Below are positions 24,861-32,182 of a DNA stretch of 64,000 nucleotides, piece after piece. A program made the position numbers and the translations under genes. This DNA comes from Rubrivivax sp. GTDB taxonomy: Bacteria; Pseudomonadota; Gammaproteobacteria; Burkholderiales; Burkholderiaceae_C. The notes beneath the pieces are model-generated. The model saw only the letters and a list, made by a program, of their open reading frames with translations. It made no database searches and was not told the origin of the DNA. Location of the stretch: NCBI GenBank assembly GCA_027485165.1, contig JAIXRN010000052.1, forward strand, positions 124,001 through 188,000, read 5' to 3'. Each line of letters starts with the position of its first letter. Position 1 is the stretch's first letter.

Positions 24861-25754
24861 CTAGCGTTGGCGCGCCAGCCGTGGGTCCCACAGGTCGCGC
24901 AGGCCATCGCCCATCAGGTTCAGCCCCAGCACGCTCAGCATGATGGCCGCACCCGGCCACAGCGCCAGCAGCGGGGCCTGGAACATCTGGGCCTGTGCGT
25001 CGTTCAGCATCCGGCCCCAGCTGGGCTGCGGCGGCTGGGTGCCCAGGCCCAGGTACGACAGCGCGGCTTCGGCCAGGATGGCGGTGGCAAAGCTGATGCT
25101 GGCCTGCACCACCAGCGGGCTGGCGATGTTGGGCAGCACATGGTCGCGCGTGATGGCCAGCGGGCCCTTGCCGGCGGCGCGCGCGGCCGTGACGTAGTCG
25201 CGCGCCCACAGCGCCACGGCCGAACTGCGCGTGATGCGCGCGAACACCGGGATGTTGAACAGGCCGATGGCCACGATGCTCATCAAGAGCCCGGGGCCGT
25301 AGATCGCCGTCAGCAGGATGGCCGACAGCAGCGCCGGGAAGGCAAAGCCGAAGTCGCAGCTACGCATGATCAGCTCGTCCAGCCAGGCCCATCCACGACC
25401 ACGGCCGTGGCCCGGCGCCGCTGCCGCCGCCGCGGCCACGCAGCCCAGCGCCACACCCAGCAGCAGGCCGATGCCCACCGCCACCACGCCCACCACGATG
25501 CTGTTTTGCGCGCCCACCAGCAGCTGGCTGCTGATGTCGCGGCCCAGGCTGTCGGTGCCCAGCCAGTGCGCGGCGCTGGGCGGCGCCAGCTTGTTCGGGA
25601 TGTCGATCTCGCCCGGCGGGTAGGGCTGCCAGACCAGTGACAGCAGGGCCGCTGCCGCCAGCAGGGCGCTGAGCACGCTGCCGGCCACGAAGCTGCCATG
25701 GCGCCGCGCGCGCGGCCAGAAGCCGGCGGGTCGTGCTGTCGGGCCGGCCTTCAT
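24861..25754 (-). CDS. Peptide ABC transporter permease (DppC type)
   Basis: This 297-residue inner-membrane permease has an N-terminal TM (SVLSALLAAAALLSLVW) and the DppC-family periplasmic motif HWLGTDSLGRDISSQLLVGAQ. TMs such as VVGVVAVGIGLLLGVALG follow, then the EAA loop YVTAARAAGKGPLAITRDHVLP and a C-terminal signature LSYLGLGTQPPQPSWGRML. It forms the channel with the DppB-type partner, whose stop overlaps its ATG (ATGA). An Ala/Gly/His/Arg-rich insert (AAAAAAPGHGRGRG) in a cytoplasmic loop is unusual. It lies upstream of the CYTH gene. Confidence 0.94.
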   Translation of the reverse strand: MKAGPTARPAGFWPRARRHGSFVAGSVLSALLAAAALLSLVWQPYPPGEIDIPNKLAPPSAAHWLGTDSLGRDISSQLLVGAQNSIVVGVVAVGIGLLLGVALGCVAAAAAAAPGHGRGRGWAWLDELIMRSCDFGFAFPALLSAILLTAIYGPGLLMSIVAIGLFNIPVFARITRSSAVALWARDYVTAARAAGKGPLAITRDHVLPNIASPLVVQASISFATAILAEAALSYLGLGTQPPQPSWGRMLNDAQAQMFQAPLLALWPGAAIMLSVLGLNLMGDGLRDLWDPRLARQR

Positions 25755-26707
25755 GCCAGCCGCACCCGCGGGTCGACCCCCGCCACCGCCAGGTCCACCA
25801 GCAGGTTCACCAGCACCACGAGGGCGGCCAGCAGCATCACCACGTCGCGCACCACCACCAGGTCGCGGTTGGCGATGGCCTGGAACACCAGTCGGCCGAC
25901 GCCGGGCAGCACGAACACGTTTTCCACCACGATGGTGCCGGTGACGAGGTTGGCGAACTGCAGCCCGGCCACCGTGAGCACCGGGATCATCGCGTTGCGC
26001 AGCACGTGGCGCAGCAGGGCCTGGCGGCGGCTCAGGCCCTTGGCCCGGGCGGTGCGGACGAAGTCTTCGCGCAGCACGTCCAGCACGGCCGACCGTGTGA
26101 CGCGCGCCAGGATGGCGGCTTGCACCGCGGCCAGCGCCAGCGCCGGCAGCAGCAGCGCCTGCAGGCCCGGCCACAGGCCGCCGCCGTCTTCAGCCCGCCA
26201 GCCCGGAAAGCCGCCGGCGCTGACCCACTGCAACTGCACCGCGAACAGCAGGATCAGCAGGATGGCGAACCAGAAGTTCGGGATCGCGATGCCCAGCTGG
26301 CTGAACGCCATCACGCCCACGTCGCCCAGCCGGCGGTGGCGCGCCGCGGCATACAAGCCCAGGCTGAGCGCCAGCACCACGGTCAGCGCCATCGCCAGCA
26401 GGGCCAGCGGCAGGGTCACGGCCAGGCGCTCGGCCAGCAGTTCGGCGGTCGGCGTGTCGTAGCTCAGGCTGCGGGCCGTGCTGCCGCGCAGCAGGCCGCC
26501 GGTCCATTCCAGGTAGCGCTGCAGCGGCGGGCGGTCCAGGCCCAGCCGCGCCTCCATCGCCGCCAGGCTTTCCGGCGTGGCGCTGTCGCCCAGGATGACC
26601 TGGGCCACGTTGCCGGGCAACAGTTCCAGCACGCTGAACACCAGTACCGACGCCACGGCCAGCGTCAGGGCAAAGCTGGCCAGGCGTTGGATGAGGTAGG
26701 CGAACAT
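25751..26707 (-). CDS. Peptide ABC transporter permease (DppB type)
   Basis: This 318-residue inner-membrane permease is the first gene of the operon. It begins with the family N-terminus (AYLIQRLASFALTLAVASVLVFSVLELLPGN). It continues with RLGLDRPPLQRYLEW, six TMs, the EAA loop FVRTARAKGLSRRQALLRHVLRN and a C-terminal motif (VVENVFVLPGVGRLVFQAIANRD). These are the conserved features of DppB/OppB. Start ATG 26707 is used. An upstream extension to 26782 overlaps the porin terminator side and lacks family residues. A terminator for the porin (26789-26823) separates it from the upstream gene. Confidence 0.94.
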   Translation of the reverse strand: MFAYLIQRLASFALTLAVASVLVFSVLELLPGNVAQVILGDSATPESLAAMEARLGLDRPPLQRYLEWTGGLLRGSTARSLSYDTPTAELLAERLAVTLPLALLAMALTVVLALSLGLYAAARHRRLGDVGVMAFSQLGIAIPNFWFAILLILLFAVQLQWVSAGGFPGWRAEDGGGLWPGLQALLLPALALAAVQAAILARVTRSAVLDVLREDFVRTARAKGLSRRQALLRHVLRNAMIPVLTVAGLQFANLVTGTIVVENVFVLPGVGRLVFQAIANRDLVVVRDVVMLLAALVVLVNLLVDLAVAGVDPRVRLA

Positions 26708-26788
26708 CGGCGGCGGATGATGCCAAAGGCGCAGGCTGCGCGCGGCGGCAGGGCCGGGCGGCCAGCCGACCGCTGCCGGCACAACGAA

Positions 26789-26823
26789 AAAGGGCGCCCC
26801 GCCAGGCTGGCGTGGCGCCCTTT
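26789..26823 (-). terminator. Rho-independent terminator of the porin gene
   Basis: AAAGGGCGCC (26789-26798) pairs perfectly with GGCGCCCTTT (26814-26823). The loop contains a second nested stem, CGCCA with TGGCG. On the minus strand the stem is followed by a run of T's (CCCTTTTTCG). It sits about 50 bp after the porin stop. Confidence 0.9.
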
Positions 26824-26872
26824 CGAGGCGCTGGGTGGCCGCGGGGTTTGCGCCCGCACGGCCAGCCCGGGC

Positions 26873-27868
26873 TTAGAACGAGTGGCGCAGGCCCACTTCG
26901 TAGCCGCTGGAATCGCGGCCGGTGGTCAGGGCCGAACCCGTGGCCACGGTGAACGCGGTGTTGGTGTTCGAGATGTCGCTGTACGTGGCGTACACGGCCG
27001 TGCGGCGCGACAGGTTGTATTGGCCACCCAGAGAGAACTGACGGGCTTCGCGGTTGTTGATGCTGCCGCCGCCGTCCATCTTGTGATACGAAGCACGCAG
27101 CAAGGTGGCGCCCACGGGCACGCTCACACCCAGCAGCCAGTTCTTCTGGTCGGCCGGGCCCGCGTCGGTCTTCGAATACATGCCGAAGAACTTCGCCACC
27201 TTCATGTCGTAGGTGCCGCCGAAGGTGGTGCGCTTGATGTCGATGGTGGGGCTGCTCTCGGTCGTGGCGTACGACACCACGGCGAACAGCGGGCCGGCGT
27301 TGTAGGCCAGGCGGCCGCCAATGTGCTTGTTGCCCAGAGCGCCTTCGCTGGCGGCGACGTTGAAGACGCCGGTGATACCGCCCATGTCAGGCGAGTAGTA
27401 GCTGACCATGTTGCTGGAACGCGAATAGCTGGCGTTCGTGGCGGTGAAGGCCTGGTTCAGCCGGCCCACGGCGCTCATGCCAGTGTCCGAGAACGGGTCC
27501 AACTGTTCCCAGGTCACGCCGCTGGTGTTCTTCTCACGGCCCATGCGCACTTCACCGAAGCCGCCTTGCAGGCCGATCGTCGAACGGCGCGTCCAGGTCT
27601 GGCCGTTGGCGTTGCCGGTGTCGGGGTCCAGGCCGCCTTCCAGCCAGAAGTGGGCCTTCAGGCCACCACCCAGGTCTTCGGTACCGCGGAAGCCGAGGCG
27701 GCTGGTCGTCAGGCCGCTGGCGGCCAGCTGATTCTGCGTAGCGTCGTTCTTGACGCTGCGGGCGGCCAGGTCGATGACGCCAAACACGGTGACGTTGGAC
27801 TGTGCCTGCGCCGGCAGGGTGGCGCTGATGGCGGCCAGGGCCAGGGCGGCCAGAGAAATCTTTTTCAT
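26873..27868 (-). CDS. General porin, Gram-negative trimeric type (porin_4 family)
   Basis: This 331-residue outer-membrane porin has a signal peptide (MKKISLAALALAAISATLPAQA) and then the beta-proteobacterial porin start SNVTVFGVIDLAARSV. It continues with LGFRGTEDLGGGLKAHFWLEGG and the constriction-loop segment GRLNQAFTATNASYSRSSN. The C-terminal strand SSGYEVGLRHSF ends in Phe, as needed for BAM assembly. The start at 27868 has an AGGA ribosome binding site 8 bp upstream. An ATG at 27877 lacks spacing. The gene is monocistronic, with its own strong terminator, and lies upstream of the divergent Lrp region. Confidence 0.96.
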   Translation of the reverse strand: MKKISLAALALAAISATLPAQAQSNVTVFGVIDLAARSVKNDATQNQLAASGLTTSRLGFRGTEDLGGGLKAHFWLEGGLDPDTGNANGQTWTRRSTIGLQGGFGEVRMGREKNTSGVTWEQLDPFSDTGMSAVGRLNQAFTATNASYSRSSNMVSYYSPDMGGITGVFNVAASEGALGNKHIGGRLAYNAGPLFAVVSYATTESSPTIDIKRTTFGGTYDMKVAKFFGMYSKTDAGPADQKNWLLGVSVPVGATLLRASYHKMDGGGSINNREARQFSLGGQYNLSRRTAVYATYSDISNTNTAFTVATGSALTTGRDSSGYEVGLRHSF

Positions 27869-28017
27869 GCTTGTCATCCTTAGGGTAAACAATATCGGGT
27901 CAAACCCGCGGAGCCTACCCGAGCCGAATGACTCATCGGTGACAAGCGTTGCAAACACGCCACTGTGGCTGGGGCCTTTGCAGCCCGGCCGCCCCTGCAG
28001 CGCGCCTGCAGCGTGGC

Positions 28018-28443
28018 TCACGACAGCTTGTAGGTCTGCAGGTGAATGCTGGTTTCGGTGTTCGCGATGCCCTTGATCAGGCGCACGCGTTCCAGCACCT
28101 CGGCCAGTTCGCCCAGCTGGCTGGCGCGCAGTTCGGCCAGCAGGTCCCAGCGGCCGTTGGTGTCGTGCAAGGCGGCCACGCCGGGTTCGCCCAGCAGGGT
28201 GCCGATCACGGCCCGGGTCTGGTTGCCTTCGACGGCGATGTTCATCCAGGCGGTGATCTGGTTCGGCTCGGCGTCCGGCCGCAGCCGCACGGTGTAGCCC
28301 ACGATCACGCCCTGGTCTTCCAGCCGGGTGATGCGGTTGCTGACCGTGCCGCGGGACACGCCCAGCTTGTGTGCCAGCGTGGCGACGCTGGCGCGGGCGT
28401 CGTTGCGCAGCAGGGCCAGCAGCTGTTGGTCGAGAGTGTCCAT
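28018..28443 (-). CDS. Lrp/AsnC-family transcriptional regulator
   Basis: This 141-residue regulator has an N-terminal winged helix (LDQQLLALLRNDARASVATLAHKLGVSRGTVSNRITRLEDQGVI, read in parts). A RAM domain (AVIGTLLGEPGVAALHDTNGRWDLLAEL) follows, where amino acids bind and octamers form. It is divergent from an ornithine-cyclodeaminase-family gene, which is the classic layout of a local amino-acid-responsive Lrp regulator. The ATG at 28443 gives the normal family start, and a 22-residue upstream extension is rejected. A 13-bp inverted repeat lies 7 bp upstream of its start and is its likely operator. Confidence 0.94.
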   Translation of the reverse strand: MDTLDQQLLALLRNDARASVATLAHKLGVSRGTVSNRITRLEDQGVIVGYTVRLRPDAEPNQITAWMNIAVEGNQTRAVIGTLLGEPGVAALHDTNGRWDLLAELRASQLGELAEVLERVRLIKGIANTETSIHLQTYKLS

Positions 28444-28449
28444 GGGCCA

Positions 28450-28489
28450 TTCTGCCATTTCGTCAGTAAGGGCTAGCGAAATGGCAGAA
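28450..28489. promoter_or_regulatory. 13-bp inverted-repeat operator of the Lrp/ornithine cyclodeaminase pair
   Basis: TTCTGCCATTTCG (28450-28462) and CGAAATGGCAGAA (28477-28489) are perfect inverted copies with a 14-bp spacer. The 27-bp centre-to-centre spacing is under three helical turns. It lies just upstream of the regulator's ATG and 95 bp before the divergent gene, where an Lrp octamer would bind. Confidence 0.75.
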
Positions 28490-28583
28490 CTCTGGCGAAA
28501 GCCATGCACTTCTGTCGCTTCTCATTGCCAGGCCCGGCCAGAACAATGCGCAGCAAGCCACAGCAGAACCCCGGAGACACCTC

Positions 28584-29624
28584 ATGACCCGTTTGCTCAC
28601 CCCCCAGGACATTGCCCAGATCGTGGCCACGCGGGGCCTGCCAGACGTGCTGCGCCGCCTGGAAGACGCCATCACCGCCGGCTTCTTGCGCTGGCAGGAG
28701 TTTGACAAGACGGCGCGCGTGGCCAGTCATTCGGCCACCGGCGTGATCGAACTGATGCCGATCGCCGACCGCACGCACTACGCGTTTAAGTATGTGAACG
28801 GCCACCCTGGCAACACGAAGGCCGGCCTGTCGACGGTAATGGCCTTCGGTGTGCTGGCCGATGTGGTCACGGGTGCGCCGCAGTGGGTGAGCGAACTGAC
28901 GCTGACAACCGCCATGCGCACGGCCGCCACGTCGGTGATGGCGGCACGGGCGCTGGCCCGGCCGGGGTCGCGCACGATGGCGCTGATCGGCAACGGCGCG
29001 CAGAGCGAATTCCAGGCCCTGGCCTTCCACTACGGGCTGGGCATTCGCCAGCTGCGCGTGTTCGACACCGACCCGCGTGCCACCGCCAAGCTGCTGCGCC
29101 ACCTGCAGGCCGTGCCCGGCCTGGCCGTGAGCGTGCACGCCAGCACGGCCGAAGCGGTGCGCGGGGCCGACATCGTCACCACCGTGACGGCCGACAAGCG
29201 CAACGCCACCATCATCACGCCAGAGATGATCGAGCCCGGCATGCACCTGAACGCCGTGGGTGGCGACTGCCCCGGCAAGACCGAATTGCACCCTGGGGTG
29301 CTGCAGGCGGCCCAGGTGTTCGTGGAATTCGAACCGCAGAGCCGCGTGGAAGGCGACGTGCAGCAGATGCCGGCCGACTTCCCCGTGACGGAACTCTGGC
29401 AGGTGCTGGCCGGCCGGGCGCCAGGCCGCCGCGACGACGCAGCGGTGACGGTGTTCGATTCAGTGGGTTTCGCGCTGGAAGACTATGCCGCGCTGCGGCT
29501 GATGGCCGAGCTGGCGCTGGATCTGGGCCTGGGTCAGCCGCTGGACCTGATCCCGGCGCTGGCCGACCCGAAGGACCTGTTTTCCCAGCTGCAGCCGGCG
29601 CCGGCCTTACGCCGGGCCGCCTGA
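28584..29624 (+). CDS. Ornithine cyclodeaminase/mu-crystallin family protein
   Basis: This 346-residue NAD(P)-binding enzyme has IGNGAQSEFQALAF (dinucleotide loop) near residue 135, FDTDPRATAKLL as the following acidic turn, and DIVTTVTADKRNATIITPEM. The family signature HLNAVGGDCPGKTELHPG near 220 contains the conserved Asp of ornithine cyclodeaminase. The length matches that of bacterial ornithine cyclodeaminases (about 345-350). The exact amino or imino acid substrate is uncertain, since the family includes ketimine reductases and alanine dehydrogenases. It is divergent from an Lrp regulator. Confidence 0.93.
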   Translation: MTRLLTPQDIAQIVATRGLPDVLRRLEDAITAGFLRWQEFDKTARVASHSATGVIELMPIADRTHYAFKYVNGHPGNTKAGLSTVMAFGVLADVVTGAPQWVSELTLTTAMRTAATSVMAARALARPGSRTMALIGNGAQSEFQALAFHYGLGIRQLRVFDTDPRATAKLLRHLQAVPGLAVSVHASTAEAVRGADIVTTVTADKRNATIITPEMIEPGMHLNAVGGDCPGKTELHPGVLQAAQVFVEFEPQSRVEGDVQQMPADFPVTELWQVLAGRAPGRRDDAAVTVFDSVGFALEDYAALRLMAELALDLGLGQPLDLIPALADPKDLFSQLQPAPALRRAA

Positions 29625-29666
29625 TCGTGTAGAGGGCTGCTGGCCCGTTTGGGCGAAAGCAGGTGC

Positions 29667-29933
29667 TTACTTGCCCAGGTTTTCGTGGCGGTCGGCAGCG
29701 GCGTACAGGTCGGCGGCGAAGCGCGCGTCGTACTGTTCCATGCGCTGCGCGTAGCGGCGCACGCCTGCGGCGTCGCTGATGCGCGCACTCATTTCGCGGC
29801 GCAGGGCGCGCGCCTGGTGGGCGGCATTCAGGCGTTCGACAGCGGTGATCACGGCCTGGAAGGCCCAGGCGCCAAGAACGGCGCCGCGGGGCGCGGCCAC
29901 GCGTTGGGGGGCCTGGACGGTGATGGTGGTCAT
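29667..29933 (-). CDS. Small conserved hypothetical protein
   Basis: This 88-residue helical protein of unknown function has a short Thr/Val leader and then a Trp-containing helix (GAWAFQAVITAVERLNAAHQ). A basic segment ALRREMSARI and an Arg/Tyr-rich helix (RRYAQRMEQYDARFAADLYAAAD) follow. It has no signal peptide or cysteines. Small proteins of this type occur in Burkholderiales and resemble DUF1127/YjiS-like proteins only loosely. It is convergent with the cyclodeaminase gene and divergent from the LysR gene, whose control region it shares. Confidence 0.7.
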   Translation of the reverse strand: MTTITVQAPQRVAAPRGAVLGAWAFQAVITAVERLNAAHQARALRREMSARISDAAGVRRYAQRMEQYDARFAADLYAAADRHENLGK

Positions 29934-30014
29934 GGTGAGGGTCCTGGTGCAGGGGTGGCTGATTCAGCCGATACCGAGAGATTAGGGTTTATACGCATGT
30001 TGCTCAAGTGAATA

Positions 30015-30044
30015 ATGCGCAGGTCTGATATGCACTGTGCGCAT
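30015..30044. promoter_or_regulatory. Inverted repeat in the LysR divergent region
   Basis: ATGCGCA (30015-30021) and TGCGCAT (30038-30044) are perfect inverted copies 16 bp apart, in the AT-richer part of the region between the small gene and the LysR gene. LysR-type regulators often bind such dyads. The arms are short and contain CGCA. Confidence 0.4.
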
Positions 30045-30162
30045 GTCACAAGGGGCTGCTACCCATCCGTTTCATGACTTGGCAGATGTCGTGGCCGATG
30101 CCGTGCGCCATCTCACAACCCACGCCGCGCTGCGCTTGTTGCTGCCGGCCTTCCCGCCGCCC

Positions 30163-31194
30163 ATGCCTGCCAAGCCACCGCCGCCCGCCAGCCCGCACCT
30201 GCCCAGCTTCCGGTCGCTGGACTTGAACCTGCTGCGTGTCTTTGACGCGGTCATGGCCGAAGGCAGCCTGACGCGGGCGGCGGATACGCTGGCGATGACC
30301 CAGCCCGCGGTCAGCCATGCCGTCAAGCGCCTGCGCGAAGCCCTGGGCGACGAGCTGTTCCTGCGCACCGCACACGGCGTGCGCCCCAGCGCGCGCGCCG
30401 AGGCCATGTGGCCCCCGGTGCGGCTGGCGCTGGGCAGCCTGCGCCAGGCCCTGGCGCCGGGCGACTACGACCCGCGGCGCGACGCCGTGCAGTGGCGGCT
30501 GGCCATGGCCGACGCCACAGCCGCCCTGCTGGCCCCGCCGCTGGTGGCGGCAATCGAAAGCGCGCAGGCGCTGGCCAACCTGCGGGTGCTGCCGCTGACC
30601 ACGCGCGACCCGCGCGGCCTGCTGGAAGCCGGCGACGCCGACCTGGCGCTGGGTTTCTTCCCGGAAGCCGTCACCGGCATCGCCGCGCAGGGCGCCGACA
30701 GCCACCTGCGCCACCGCCGCCTGCACAGCACGCGCTACGTGGGCGTGATGCGCCAGGGGCACCCGCTGGGCGCGATGCTCCGGGGCCGCCCTTCGCGCGG
30801 CGGGCACCCGGGCGGCGCCCTGGGTGCGGCGCCGCTGAGCCTGGACGACTATTGCGCTGCACACCACCTGCTCGTGAGTTTTTCCGGCCGCCCGCACGGG
30901 TTCGTGGATCAGGCGCTGGCGGCTCTGGGGCGGCAGCGCCGCATCGTGCTGACGGTCAACCAGTTCTTCACCGCCGGCCGCGTGGTGGCGCGCAGCGATC
31001 TCATCACCGTGCTGCCGGCCGGCTTCGTCGAAGCCACGGGCTGCCAGCACGAACTGCAGACCTGCGAACTGCCCTTTGAACTGGGCCCGGTGAACGTGGA
31101 AATGCTCTGGCACCTGCGGCACGACGCCGACCCCGCGCACCGCTGGCTGCGCGAACGTGTGGCCGAAGCGGCGCCGCTGGCCGCGGTGGCCTGA
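30163..31194 (+). CDS. LysR-family transcriptional regulator
   Basis: This roughly 343-residue LysR regulator has a winged helix (LDLNLLRVFDAVMAEGSLTRAADTLAMTQPAVSHAVKRLREALGDELFLR, read in parts, residues about 20-68). The rest is a periplasmic-binding-like effector domain ending ADPAHRWLRERVAEAAP. The segment PAKPPPPASPHLPSFRS ahead of the HTH is a Pro-rich linker. The start is uncertain. ATG 30163 is used, but no clear ribosome binding site precedes it, and the frame is open further upstream to 30037 (GTG) with another ATG at 30043. Target genes and ligand are unknown. Confidence 0.85.
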   Translation: MPAKPPPPASPHLPSFRSLDLNLLRVFDAVMAEGSLTRAADTLAMTQPAVSHAVKRLREALGDELFLRTAHGVRPSARAEAMWPPVRLALGSLRQALAPGDYDPRRDAVQWRLAMADATAALLAPPLVAAIESAQALANLRVLPLTTRDPRGLLEAGDADLALGFFPEAVTGIAAQGADSHLRHRRLHSTRYVGVMRQGHPLGAMLRGRPSRGGHPGGALGAAPLSLDDYCAAHHLLVSFSGRPHGFVDQALAALGRQRRIVLTVNQFFTAGRVVARSDLITVLPAGFVEATGCQHELQTCELPFELGPVNVEMLWHLRHDADPAHRWLRERVAEAAPLAAVA

Positions 31195-31301
31195 GCGCCA
31201 TGCAGGCGGGCGCCTACACGGTACCGGGCCGACGTCCGATCGGCAGCGAGGGGTAGCTTTCCTATCGTGGCCTTCTCTGTCACCTCACTGAAAGGAAGAC
31301 C

Positions 31302-31520
31302 ATGAACTGGGATCGCATCGAAGGCAACTGGAAGCAGCTGAAGGGCAAGGTCCAGACCCAATGGGGCCAGCTGACCGACGACGACTTCGACGTCGTCAAG
31401 GGCCGCCGCGCCGAACTGGCCGGCAAGATCCAGGAACGCTATGGCATCGCCAAGGACGAGGCTGAAAAGCAGGTCGCCGCTTGGGAAAAGACCGCTGGCG
31501 ACGACTGGTTCAAGCGCTGA
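31302..31520 (+). CDS. CsbD-like stress protein
   Basis: This 72-residue CsbD-family protein starts MNWDRIEGNWKQLKGKVQTQ and has the repeated LTDDDFDVVKGRRAELAGKIQERYG pattern. Homologues in many bacteria rise in stationary phase or general stress, and their molecular role is not established. It has a strong ribosome binding site (AAAGGAAG at 31291-31298) and its own rho-independent terminator 27 bp after the stop, so it is monocistronic. The next gene downstream encodes another stress-type small protein. Confidence 0.95.
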   Translation: MNWDRIEGNWKQLKGKVQTQWGQLTDDDFDVVKGRRAELAGKIQERYGIAKDEAEKQVAAWEKTAGDDWFKR

Positions 31521-31546
31521 CCGGGCGCTGCCGCTTACGGCTGCCT

Positions 31547-31574
31547 GGCCCGCATCCCGCAAGGGCTGCGGGCC
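31547..31574 (+). terminator. Rho-independent terminator of the CsbD gene
   Basis: GGCCCGCA (31547-31554) pairs with TGCGGGCC (31567-31574) across a 12-base loop, followed by TTGTTGTTTTT. It lies 27 bp after the CsbD stop. Confidence 0.9.
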
Positions 31575-31697
31575 TTGTTGTTTTTCTGCAGGCAGCTTGC
31601 CGCTTGTCCTACAGGCGGCTGAGGTACAGGCCGGCAGCCCAGGCCCTGGGCTCTGCCTACAGTGAAGCCATCCCGCCACCACCCCCAAGGAGCCCCC

Positions 31698-32120
31698 ATG
31701 AACGGCAACCATTCCCTCAGCAGCGCCCTGAGCAGCCAGACGGTCGACAAGCTGGACCGCGGGCTGACCGCAGCAGAGCGCACCACCGAACGCCTGGCCG
31801 ATGACGCCGTGGAAGCGCTGAACGGCACCAAGCGCCGTGCCACGCAGGCGCTGGACGCCTTGTCCAGCAGCGTGGATGAACTGCGCCAGGCCGTGCCTTC
31901 GGCCCTGCATCGCGCGGCTGACGAAGCGGCTGCCTTGTCCAACCGCGCCTTGCGCAGTGCGCGCCATGCGCGCGAAGCGGCGCTGGACAACGCCGAACGC
32001 CTGGGCCGCCAGACGCGTGGCTACATCCGCGAAGAACCGGTGAAGTCGGTCGTGCTGGCCGCTGCTGCGGGTGCCGTGGTCTACGGCCTGATCTCGTTCT
32101 TCAGCCGCTCGCGCCGCTGA
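31698..32120 (+). CDS. DUF883/ElaB-YqjD-like membrane-anchored protein
   Basis: This 140-residue protein is a long amphipathic helix region (residues about 15-105, Ala/Glu/Arg-rich, ERTTERLADDAVEALNG, QALDALSSSVDELRQAV). A short C-terminal TM follows (VVLAAAAGAVVYGLISFF), ending in a basic tail SRSRR. This is the YqjD/ElaB layout, in which the protein associates with ribosomes and anchors them at the membrane in stationary phase. The gene has an AAGGAG site 5 bp before ATG 31698 and lies downstream of the CsbD terminator. Confidence 0.9.
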   Translation: MNGNHSLSSALSSQTVDKLDRGLTAAERTTERLADDAVEALNGTKRRATQALDALSSSVDELRQAVPSALHRAADEAAALSNRALRSARHAREAALDNAERLGRQTRGYIREEPVKSVVLAAAAGAVVYGLISFFSRSRR

Positions 32121-32182
32121 TGCCACCCGCCCTGGCGGCCCGCCGGCCGCCCGGGCTTGGCCGTGACCCGCTGCGCAAGCCC

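Noticed and set aside
25733..27883. A 716-residue plus-strand reading frame
   Set aside because: It runs antisense over a permease and the porin, is Gln/His/Ala/Arg-rich, and resembles no protein. It is a shadow of high-GC coding DNA.
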